Origin: Trichomonas tenax
Taxonomy: Eukaryota > Parabasalia > Trichomonadida > Trichomonadidae
Assembly (NCBI GenBank): GCA_023091735.1
Contig: JALKBU010001379.1
Location: 1-11,787 of the forward strand
DNA: 11,787 nucleotides
Reading direction: 5' to 3'
This document shows, one piece after another, positions 1 to 5,541 of the stretch. The notes under the pieces are model-generated. The model worked only from the letters and a program-made list of their open reading frames with translations. It had not been told where the DNA came from and searched no databases. The position numbers and the translations under genes are program-made. Numbering within the stretch: position 1 is the first letter of the stretch; every line of letters begins with the position of its first letter.

Positions 1-127
1 AAAAATTTATTTTCTATATGGGGGGGACCCTAACTTGTAAAACTAACTCTATCATGTAACCTCTCAATTTTAACATTGCGGAATGTGGTGGCGCAGACAC
101 CACAGTGCGCAATGTTTATAACTAACT
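1..127 (+). mobile_element. Hairpin module, copy 1 (probable right end of an integrating element)
   Basis: The module contains, in order, a T-rich lead, TCTATATG with a run of seven Gs (20-26) and ACCC, an ACTAACT at 42-48, a hairpin (73-90 paired with 98-115), the five bases TTATA, and a second ACTAACT at 121-127. It matches a second copy at 3086-3267 in the same order and orientation. Immediately to the right, the reading frame of an SF3 helicase begins without its N-terminal half. This makes the ACTAACT look like the outer border of an inserted element whose body lies left of the window. What is seen is the repeat and the broken frame; the reading as an element end is inference. No transposase or recombinase is visible for it here. 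Confidence 0.55.
73..115 (+). repeat. Stem-loop of module copy 1
   Basis: The left arm 73-90 and right arm 98-115 pair over 18 positions, with mismatches only at positions 9 and 11 of the arm. The loop is GCGCAGA (91-97). One further A-T pair (72/116) is possible. Arm length, loop length and the five-base distance to the following ACTAACT equal those of the hairpin at 3213-3255, although the arm sequences differ. Confidence 0.85.
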
Positions 128-838
128 GAATTAACCGGAACATTTAATTCAGTTGTTGAAGCCAAAATGTTAATTGTATTAAACGAATTAAGAAATATTG
201 GCGAGGAACGTTTAGCTAATTTTGATTCATTAAAGTCTATCATCACCGATAAAACAATTAGAATTAACGAAAAGTATCAACCACGCCGTACTGCTGAAAA
301 CGTTTCTAACTTCATCTTTGTATCTAACAATTCATACCCTGTTAAGGTTGAAAATGGCGATAGACGTTATGTTGTTCTTTCATGCAACGGAAAGTATAAA
401 GGGAATCAAAAGTTTTGGTCTAATATATTCTCTACATTCACAACCGAATTTTATGAAAATCTAATTACTTATTTTATGAAACACGATATTAAAGAATTTA
501 ACCCTCGCAATATTCCAATGACTGAAGCCAAACAAGATTTAATTGAAGCCGCCAGAACTCCTTTAGATAATTGGATTTGCGAACATTATAATGAATTATT
601 AACAGGTGTTCCTTGCAGTGATGCATTAACATCTAAACCAGCAGAAATGAAAGACAAAAATTTCCAACTTCAGATTAAAGATAAATGCAATCGCAAACAA
701 ATAACAATCGACCGCAAACGCGTTTGGTGTTATGTTTTAAAGGAAGAATGCAAATCAATTTATTCGCAAAAGATAGTCGAATACGACGACGCAGATTTTT
801 TAGATTCTGAAGTTTCAAACGATAAATTAAATTAAAAC
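128..838 (+). pseudogene. D5-type superfamily 3 helicase, 5'-truncated
   Basis: An ATG at 167 gives 222 aa ending at a TAA at 836-838. The sequence carries the C-terminal half of an SF3 (D5/DUF5906-like) replicative helicase: a Walker B-like LIVLNELRN (residues 2-10), the motif C region NFIFVSNN (48-55), and an arginine-finger-like GDRRY (64-68). The tail is basic and acidic. Such enzymes unwind DNA during replication of viruses, virophages, polinton-like elements and plasmids. The Walker A motif is missing. The same frame stays open upstream of the ATG to a stop at 119-121 and still reads like the family (GTFNSVVEAK just before M1), so the ATG at 167 is probably an internal methionine and the gene was cut at about 128, where the hairpin module ends. 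It is very likely inactive as a helicase. The family call is from motifs; the exact clade is open. Confidence 0.72.
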
Positions 839-880
839 ATTTACTTTTTCTCTACCTCCATTCATTTATTTTTCCCATCA

Positions 881-1203
881 ATTTAAAACATGTCGAAACA
901 TCAATTTTAACCGTTTACCCCTCATTTCCACACAAGATTTACCCAAAACATCAAATTTAAACGTAAACACTCAAAAATAACTTTTGAATTTTCGAAGTCT
1001 CGAAATCCTTTCGCTTTCTTTTTCTAGTTAGTTAGTTTGTCATGGTATATTATTAAGCATTAAATTCAAACATTGACATCGAAATTAATTTAAAACATGT
1101 CCGTACTTGTATTTAGGCCTTCATCAACACCAATCGTTAATTTAAAACATGTCCGTACATCAATTTTAACCCTTTTTCCCTCTTTCCACACAAGATTTAC
1201 CCC
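881..1203 (+). repeat. Direct repeat of about 64 bp, two full copies and one partial copy
   Basis: Segments 881-944 and 1140-1203 align over their whole length, from ATTTAAAACATGTC through ACATCAATTTTAACC to CACACAAGATTTACCC, with a few substitutions and small gaps. A third, partial copy starts at 1088 (ATTTAAAACATGTCCGTAC) and then diverges. Confidence 0.85.
1007..1056 (+). repeat. TCCTTTCGCTTTCTTT...TAGTTAGTTAG repeat, copy 1
   Basis: This segment matches 2961-3008 over about 48 bp: TCCTTTCGCTTTCTTT, three variable bases, TAGTTAGTTAG, then TCAT and ATTATT after a short gap. AGTTAG is the reverse complement of the CTAACT that borders the hairpin modules. The function is unknown. It could be an element end or a shared 3' gene signal. 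Confidence 0.7.
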
Positions 1204-1400
1204 CTAAATCACTGTTTTTCATTACTTTACCCCTATTTCTTCATACATTTACTCCCAAACGACCTCAAACCTCAAACTGCACCGAGTGCACCAAGTAGAC
1301 GTATCGTGTGCACCGAGTTGTAAATTTCATTTTTGCCCCTAAATCACTGTTTTTCATGTCTTTTCACTCGAATTTTCGTTATTTACCCTCATTTCTTTAA

Positions 1401-1690
1401 GTGCACCGAGTGCACCAGGTGCAGGTCCCAGCTGATAGGAGGTATGACAACATTGACATTTTGACAACACCTTATAAACTACCGTAAATCTTCAAATTTT
1501 GATAATATTAAGCCCAAAAACTCAATTTGACAACATCGTATATTTTACCCCAATTTCTACGTACCCTTTACGTACAAACGACCGTAAATACCTATTTTCA
1601 GCATGAAATCACTCGTGTTGTCAAAATGTCAATGTTGTCACATCCTATAGGGGAAATTTGCACACGGTGCACTCGATACACTCGGTGCAC
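1401..1690. repeat. Large inverted repeat with a 26-bp perfect core
   Basis: Positions 1445-1470 are the exact reverse complement of 1615-1640 (26 bp, beginning TGACAACATTGAC on the left arm). Outside the core the symmetry continues imperfectly: GTGCACC iterons lie to the left (1401-1425) and in inverted form to the right (1666-1690). A third TGACAACA sits in the 144-bp centre at about 1528. The whole is a 290-bp interrupted palindrome. Confidence 0.85.
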
Positions 1691-1703
1691 TTTTCAACCC
1701 CTA

Positions 1704-1761
1704 ATTTACTCCAGTAAATCCTCAAATTTTGCTTATTTACTCCAGCAAATCCTCAAATTTT
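1704..1761 (+). repeat. Tandem pair of a 27-bp unit
   Basis: The units 1704-1730 and 1735-1761 (ATTTACTCCAG, T or C, then AAATCCTCAAATTTT) differ at a single base and are separated by GCTT. A related but shorter word, CCGTAAATCTTCAAATTTT, occurs near 1479. Confidence 0.85.
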
Positions 1762-1920
1762 AAAAAGTGACTTATTTTAAAATAAATTGACATGGTGCAC
1801 TTTCATTTTTGCCCCTAAACCACTGTTTTTCATTACTTTTCATCAAAAATTCAACATAAACGACCTCATTTCCTCATTTCGACATCGAAATCAACCAAAA
1901 ACAAAAATAACAAACTGTTT

Positions 1921-2163
1921 CTAAACCAATCGTACAATATATTTGACCTTCTTTATTGAACGAGCTTTGTATCTCATCGACTTTTTCAAATCCTTTTTGA
2001 AATCCTCATAAAATTTCCTTATCCCGAAAATTTCAAAATAAGCCTCAGATAATTCAGCAGATAATATTTCGCGTTTGTTCGGAAATTCACGCATCAAAAA
2101 CTTTTCAACATCAATTTTATCAGCAAATGAAATCGTTTGGCAACCAACGTCTACCCTTTCCAT
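1921..2163 (-). CDS. Small orphan protein of the mobile cassette (80 aa)
   Basis: I do not recognise this protein. The ATG at 2163 opens 80 codons ending in TAG at 1921. It is rich in Lys, Arg, Phe and Tyr. An acidic-to-neutral N-terminal half precedes a strongly basic C-terminal third (KKDLKKSMRYKARSIKKVK, about residues 56-74), which could bind nucleic acid. It has no signal peptide or membrane segment. On the coding strand an AT-rich ATTTTTTAATA box (2173-2183) lies 9 nt before the start. The identical box precedes the next minus-strand gene, which supports this start and a shared mode of expression. The gene is small and without a known family, so it could be spurious, but the box and the unbroken frame argue for a real gene. 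Confidence 0.5.
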   Translation of the reverse strand: MERVDVGCQTISFADKIDVEKFLMREFPNKREILSAELSEAYFEIFGIRKFYEDFKKDLKKSMRYKARSIKKVKYIVRLV

Positions 2164-2172
2164 CTATTTACT

Positions 2173-2183
2173 TATTAAAAAAT
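2173..2183 (-). promoter_or_regulatory. ATTTTTTAATA box before the 80-aa gene
   Basis: Read on the minus strand, this 11-bp word is identical to 2606-2616 and sits 9 nt before the ATG; the other copy sits 11 nt before its ATG. A promoter role is inference from repetition and position. Confidence 0.45.
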
Positions 2184-2295
2184 ATATATTTTTAAAATTA
2201 AACTTAATTCTATTAAATGTCAAACGTGCCGAAATCTTTAAATCTTAACGTGAAAGCATCACGAAATCATTAAATATATTCATTTATGGGCACAA

Positions 2296-2313
2296 AGCGA
2301 GCTTTAGCTCGCT
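2296..2313. terminator. GC-rich hairpin over the stop of the 96-aa gene
   Basis: AGCGAGC (2296-2302) and GCTCGCT (2307-2313) pair perfectly around a TTTA loop (2303-2306), which contains the TAA stop of the minus-strand gene. Outer CACAAA/TTTGTG and GGGC/GCCC words (within 2288-2330) allow a larger nested fold. It is conspicuous because the surrounding DNA is very AT-rich. It may be a 3'-end signal or a remnant of a mobile hairpin. Confidence 0.45.
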
Positions 2314-2594
2314 GGGCTGCCCCATTTGTGTGTGTCTTCTAACATTTTCTCAAGAAGTTTTTTATTCGTTACTGATTCATAAATTGAAGTATTAACTGGT
2401 TCATTACTTTGCTCTTTTATATTTGATTCATTAACATCTTCCGTCTTTTCTTTTTTTGGTGAATTCAATGGAACCTTTCTTTTACGAACTTGAATTTTAC
2501 CGTTTTTATCAGTCATTACATAATATAATGGATGTTGTATTCCTTTTGCATCATTAATGATTATAGAGTTTCTCTCAGATCTGCTTAAGCTCAT
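2304..2594 (-). CDS. Small orphan hydrophilic protein (96 aa)
   Basis: No known family is recognised. The ATG at 2594 opens 96 codons; the TAA stop falls in the loop of a GC-rich hairpin. The N-terminal 40 residues are compact and mixed (NSIIINDAKGIQHPLYYVMT), followed by a basic stretch (QVRKRKVPLNSPKKEK, about 35-50) and a charged, probably disordered C-terminal half. The last residues (GSPAS) are encoded by the hairpin arm, so the original C-terminus may have been different. It diverges from the 91-aa gene across 53 bp that contain an ATTTTTTAATA box and an ATTGG...CCAAT inverted pair. As part of the cassette it is probably an element gene of unknown role. Confidence 0.55.
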   Translation of the reverse strand: MSLSRSERNSIIINDAKGIQHPLYYVMTDKNGKIQVRKRKVPLNSPKKEKTEDVNESNIKEQSNEPVNTSIYESVTNKKLLEKMLEDTHKWGSPAS

Positions 2595-2647
2595 GATTTA
2601 ATTGGTATTAAAAAATAATATTTTAAATTTTTATCCAATATAAAACT
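2595..2647. promoter_or_regulatory. Divergent promoter between two cassette genes
   Basis: Only 53 bp separate the two ATGs. The segment is nearly all A and T, with the ATTTTTTAATA box on the minus strand (2606-2616) and an ATTGG...CCAAT inverted pair (about 2601-2638). Both genes must be driven from here if each has its own promoter. Confidence 0.5.
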
Positions 2648-2923
2648 ATGACAGACTTCGAAACTCTGAAATCGACATTAAAGGAAGAAATATTAAATGA
2701 ACTCAAAGCAACAACTAAAACTAGAAAGTCTAAAAAGACTGAACAAGCTGATGAAGGACTTACATCCTTAGAAAATAAACCAGTTAAGCCTAAACGTAAG
2801 TGTACAGAAAAACAATTAGCAGCACTTGCTGCAGGACGACAGAAGAATCCGAGGTGGATCGCAAAAAGAATGAAGGAAGAAGAAGCTAAGAAGAAAGAAG
2901 AGGAAGAAAAGAAATCAGAATAG
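2648..2923 (+). CDS. Small basic protein with TEKQLAALAAGR motif (91 aa)
   Basis: The 91-aa protein has three parts: an N-terminal segment with helix-like spacing (residues 1-21, DFETLKSTLKEEILNELK); a Lys-rich linker; and KPKRKCTEKQLAALAAGRQK (about 47-66), followed by an extremely charged helical tail of alternating Glu and Lys (76-91). A basic patch followed by (S/T)EKQLxALxxGR is a recurring motif in proteins of large DNA viruses and related mobile elements, in my recollection of those families; its role there is not well known and may involve DNA or virion packaging. The start is the first ATG after the divergent AT-rich spacer. It is followed within 40 bp by the TCCTTTCGCTTTCTTT repeat. 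The low-complexity tail makes any similarity search prone to false hits. Confidence 0.65.
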   Translation: MTDFETLKSTLKEEILNELKATTKTRKSKKTEQADEGLTSLENKPVKPKRKCTEKQLAALAAGRQKNPRWIAKRMKEEEAKKKEEEEKKSE

Positions 2924-2960
2924 CCACTAAAATTATTTTTCAAATTTCTTAACTCATAAA

Positions 2961-3008
2961 TTCCTTTCGCTTTCTTTCATTAGTTAGTTAGTCATAAATT
3001 ATTATTTT
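2961..3008 (+). repeat. TCCTTTCGCTTTCTTT...TAGTTAGTTAG repeat, copy 2
   Basis: This is the partner of 1007-1056. It begins about 38 nt after the stop of the 91-aa gene. The TAGTTAGTTAG part is followed about 270 bp later by the ACTAACT that ends module copy 2, so 2980-3267 is bounded by inverted TAGTTAG/CTAACT words. Confidence 0.7.
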
Positions 3009-3085
3009 AAAAAAACTGATTAGATTTTATAAAGTCAGGAGTTTCAAAATCAATAATAACGTTAATTTTGTAAGAAATGAAAATT

Positions 3086-3267
3086 TTATTCTCTATATGG
3101 GGGGACCTAACTTTGTACTACTAACTCTGATGTGTAAATATATACTATTAATTACTTATGAACTTATAAATATTGTTTTTATAATTTGTGAACTTCAGTA
3201 ATTATATAAAATGATGTTCGCAGAGCCGTGACTTCGCCACGGCTCTGCGAACATCTTATTACTAACT
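3086..3267 (+). mobile_element. Hairpin module, copy 2 (probable right end of the cassette)
   Basis: The order is the same as in copy 1: TCTATATG with six Gs (3099-3104) and ACC, ACTAACT (3120-3126), a perfect hairpin (3213-3255), TTATT, and ACTAACT (3261-3267). The spacing between the G run and the hairpin is longer here (about 108 nt against 46). To the right a transposase-like frame starts abruptly (SPAEIRRLL from about 3267). If the last ACTAACT is the border, the virus-like DNA of 128-3267 ends here. The element type is not known to me. Confidence 0.55.
3213..3255 (+). repeat. Perfect 18-bp stem-loop of module copy 2
   Basis: Arms 3213-3230 (GATGTTCGCAGAGCCGTG) and 3238-3255 are exact reverse complements; the loop is ACTTCGC. 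The arms are about 60% G+C in DNA that is otherwise very AT-rich. Confidence 0.95.
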
Positions 3268-3593
3268 CACCCGCAGAAATCAGAAGACTTCTTATTTCAT
3301 TGGTTTCAACAATTGTTTTTCTTAAACGAAACGCTGGAAATATGTAGTTTGCGATGGAAAGGTTGGGCACTCATACTCTTGAAAACCTCAATGGATACCC
3401 ACGTATACAATCAAGAGACAATGACGAATCGCGCAACATTGCAAGAATTGCAGTTCATGCGCAGCTCATTAGACAGTATCTATGTGAACTTAATCTCAAG
3501 CATAAGATTCGTGGTCGCGTTAATGTAGGCGGTCTATGGCTGGGTGCCGCATTTAATCTACTTGCGCCACCTGAATGCTCACCACGGCAGTGG
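3268..3593 (+). pseudogene. Degenerate transposase-like remnant
   Basis: From about 3267 the frame reads SPAEIRRLLISLVSTIVFLK, is interrupted by an in-frame TAG at 3345-3347, and continues from an ATG at 3354 through LGTHTLEN, SRDNDESRNIARI and HKIRGRVNVGG to about residue 78, beyond which it runs into repeat sequence. The pattern (a helical stretch, then LGTHxxEN near the presumed catalytic Glu, then a basic helix ending RxNxGG) resembles the C-terminal part of DDE-type transposases seen in trichomonad repeats. This is recalled resemblance only, not a checked match. The stop, the missing N-terminal part and the abrupt start at the hairpin module all say it is dead. If the gene is not a transposase, it is still a real coding remnant, because the same frame stays coherent on both sides of the stop. 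Confidence 0.35.
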
Positions 3594-3638
3594 CACTTTT
3601 TCACAAAAAAAGTGAGAAATCATTCGCACTTTTTCACA
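3594..3638. repeat. CACTTTTTCACA repeats with inverted pair
   Basis: CACTTTTTCACA occurs at 3594-3605 and 3627-3638. Between them AAAAAGTGAGAA (3607-3618) and TTCGCACTTTTT (3623-3634) form a 12-bp hairpin with one mismatch and a four-base loop. It follows the end of the transposase-like remnant, where a terminal inverted repeat would lie. A matching left end is not in the window. Confidence 0.6.
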
Positions 3639-4264
3639 TTTTTCAAAGTACATCTTCAAAAAAAAAATATGTGGCCATTTTTGAAGGCTCAGCTCTTGGT
3701 AGTATATCAGGCAGGTATGTATCTATCAATCTATGTTATAGCGATTGGGAATTGCCATAGATGCAATTTAATGCATAGAATTACTCAATTTATTTTGATT
3801 TTATTTGGGTGCAAATGACATAAATGGTCATTTGTTTCATTGCTTATAATGATATTCGTGTATAGATGATATTCTATGAATGTTTGGAAAAAGTTAATAA
3901 TTTGGGATTTCAAAAAAGTGTGTGTATTTTTGTGTATGTATATGTACACCTGTTTAATGTGTGATTGCCATGAGTATTTGAGTGATTATAGCGTTATATC
4001 TATCATATTCGCTGTGTTTTGCGTTGAAGAGCGATTTTCTGGATTCATGATATATGGGATATGTATAATGATATTTTCTCACGCTGTGATTAATATAATA
4101 GAATATATTCATAGGGCAATATATTTATAAGAGTGTTATACAATGCATTATATATGCGTATGTTGATTTCTGTGCTTGTATAGTTTGATAATCACCCAGA
4201 AATCTGACCATGCGCGAAACGCATCAATGCATGATAACATACTCAAAAACTGTCTGTGGAGTTT
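3639..4264. other. No gene recognised
   Basis: This stretch is AT-rich, with many TGTGT, TATA and ATGCAT words. Open frames at 3654-3818 and 3876-4130 are short, Cys-, Ile- and Tyr-rich and look like translated AT-rich DNA. I see nothing that I can support. Confidence 0.5.
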
Positions 4265-4603
4265 ATGAGTTATATCAATGCATTAAATGATGTGTGCTTA
4301 TCGTTATTCTTGTGTGTATTTAAAAATGTGGATGCGCTTCTTGTTGTCACCGATTTGAATTCTTATCTCAAAATCGAAGCTAAAGATAAGAATTTCGAAA
4401 AATTTTCCGTTGGACACAAGTGGTTTTCTATTGTCAATGCGTTCGGATTTGCAAAAGAATATGATCTTCTAAAACTTAAGAATCCAAGAGGTCTGAACAA
4501 CAGCAATAAGAGAAACATTCAAGCATCTCTTGAAATCAAGAATGAGACAGAACAACAAAGTCAACCTGGAAGCCAAAAGAAAACAAAGAAACAGAGGAAG
4601 TAA
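4265..4603 (+). pseudogene. Possible remnant of an HSF-type DNA-binding domain protein (112 aa)
   Basis: The ATG at 4265 gives 112 aa. Residues 25-90 follow the order of an HSF-type winged-helix domain, though degenerate: LLVVTDLNSYLK (25-36, resembling the wing and strand before the recognition helix), KNFEKF...WFSIVNAFGFAK (42-64, in the place of NFxSFVRQLNxYGFxK), and LKNPRGLNNSNKRNI (71-85, in the place of FxHPxFxRxxxxLLxxIxR). The usual conserved arginine and glutamine of the recognition helix are missing. The N-terminal 24 residues are Cys- and Leu-rich and do not match helix 1 well. The C-terminal tail (QQSQPGSQKKTKKQRK) is basic. Surrounding DNA is empty. I read it as a decayed copy of a gene from an expanded HSF-like family; a divergent functional gene is possible. 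Confidence 0.35.
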
Positions 4604-5523
4604 TCATGGCGTGCCAAGAGACAGTAGATGAATGCTGAAACTCGAGAAAAGAGGAAATATGAGAGAAAGGCCAAATCCTTTGCATAGAACCATTAATTTG
4701 TTTATAAACATGTTATATTTGTATTGGTAAGACTGATTTATCATAATATTATTACTAAACTGTATTTTGAATCAAGATCTAAGTCCTTTTGTGTTTGTTT
4801 TTCTAAAAGAAGTAAACTGTGATGTAAGAGATGACATGTATGAAGTGTTACGAGAATAATTATCCTGTTATTTAAAGTAATTTTTTTGCTATTTATTTAT
4901 TGATTAAATTCATAAGCTCATTTTATGCAGGATTAGTTGCAAAGACAATATATTGCATTTCATTAAATAAAATGCTTTCAAACTTGTAAATCGACATTTT
5001 GAAATTAGAAGTTTATATAATAATGAATAATTGTATATGAAATTATAACTACGTGTTACTCATTTATAAATTTTGCAAGCTTTGATCAGTCTTATTTCGG
5101 ATTCTTGACGAAATTGAATTTTGATATCAACGATAAAGGCTTTTGATCGAGGTTTTAGTATGATAATATTGATGAAAATAGCTTGTGTGTTATATTCTCA
5201 ATGCTTTTCGTGTGAAAAAGCACCTTTCACTAAGAATATGATTTGCATCTTTGTTAAAAAGGCGAATTGTGAATTAAAAAAGGAGTGTAAGCATTGTTGT
5301 TCCTTTGCAAGCTTACACACTAAGTCTGGTAGCTTGAAAGTGGCCAGGGGCCAAAATAGAGAGTTGAAACCGTTCTCCTTAGAGGTGACAATTTTTCTCA
5401 ATTGTTTTCAAATATTGATATAAAATGTTTAAAGATAAATGATAGCATTATTTTTTCAATTGTTAAAGATTTGCTTCTAGAAATCGACCAAACAGACATG
5501 GTAAATTTGAACATTGGTCGGAT
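4604..5523. other. No gene recognised
   Basis: About 900 bp of AT-rich sequence without a credible gene. The longest open frame (5121-5423) begins with TTG and is Cys- and Lys-rich without a pattern. The only structure I note is an 8-bp inverted repeat, GTGTAAGC (5285-5292) and GCTTACAC (5311-5318). Confidence 0.5.
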
Positions 5524-5529
5524 TCACTT
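5524..5529 (+). promoter_or_regulatory. Inr-like TCACTT before the membrane protein gene
   Basis: TCACTT fits the trichomonad initiator TCA(+1)Y(T/A). With A at 5526 as +1 it gives a 5' leader of 16 nt before the ATG at 5542, as is usual in these organisms. It is a short motif, so chance is possible. Confidence 0.5.
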
Positions 5530-5541
5530 AAAATTTTATAA

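Larger units (their letters stand above)
1277..1800. repeat. GTGCACC iterons
   Basis: GTGCACC or a close form occurs on the plus strand at about 1277 (degenerate), 1286, 1308, 1401, 1410 and 1419 (degenerate). As GGTGCAC (minus strand) it occurs at 1666, 1684 and 1794. Neighbouring copies are often 9 bp apart (1401, 1410, 1419) or 18 bp apart (1666, 1684). The orientation switches around the centre of the large inverted repeat. Regularly spaced iterons are typical of sites bound by replication initiators; that role is inference. Confidence 0.75.
839..1920. repeat. Repeat-dense non-coding region, origin-like
   Basis: I see no convincing gene in this 1.1 kb. It is packed with related short repeats. 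These include ATTTAAAACATGTC at 881, 1088 and 1140; a longer direct repeat at 881-944 and 1140-1203; three copies of a unit containing CACTGTTTTTCAT (1201-1222, 1336-1357, 1812-1833); a 27-bp unit twice at 1704-1730 and 1735-1761; GTGCACC iterons; and a large inverted repeat around 1401-1690. The composition (few Gs on the plus strand, many CCCC and TTTACCC words) differs from the host genes to the right. A replication origin or control region next to the helicase is plausible but is inference. Confidence 0.7.

Noticed and set aside
42..127. ACTAAC words as trichomonad intron branch points
   Set aside because: The known trichomonad 3' signal is ACTAACACACAG. Here ACTAACT is not followed by an AG at the required distance and no GTATGT donor pairs with it. 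The word recurs as a border of the hairpin.
1527..1763. Open frame of 78 codons in the repeat region
   Set aside because: It begins with a non-ATG codon, runs across iterons and tandem repeats, and its translation is a product of the repeats.
839..1920. CRISPR array
   Set aside because: The repeats are of several kinds, irregularly spaced and in both orientations, without uniform spacers or cas genes.
2623..2943. Minus-strand frame rich in Ser and Phe
   Set aside because: It is the antisense shadow of the 91-aa gene; the Lys/Glu codons read backwards as Ser/Phe/Leu.
3213..3267. Classical Helitron 3' end
   Set aside because: The hairpin and CTAA fit loosely, but the next base is C rather than T, the ACTAACT duplication is unexplained, and no Rep/helicase of that family is seen. 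Kept only as an alternative.
1..3267. Bacterial contamination as the source of the cassette
   Set aside because: The cassette is joined to eukaryote-type sequence without a gap, no Shine-Dalgarno-like sites precede its genes, and the helicase type also occurs in eukaryotic virus-like elements. Not fully excluded for the repeat region.
3876..4130. 84-codon frame
   Set aside because: It is Cys-, Tyr- and Ile-rich from TGT/TAT/ATA words, with no domain and no start context.
5121..5423. 100-codon frame
   Set aside because: It begins with TTG, has no recognisable pattern and lies in otherwise empty AT-rich DNA; an antisense frame of similar quality exists.
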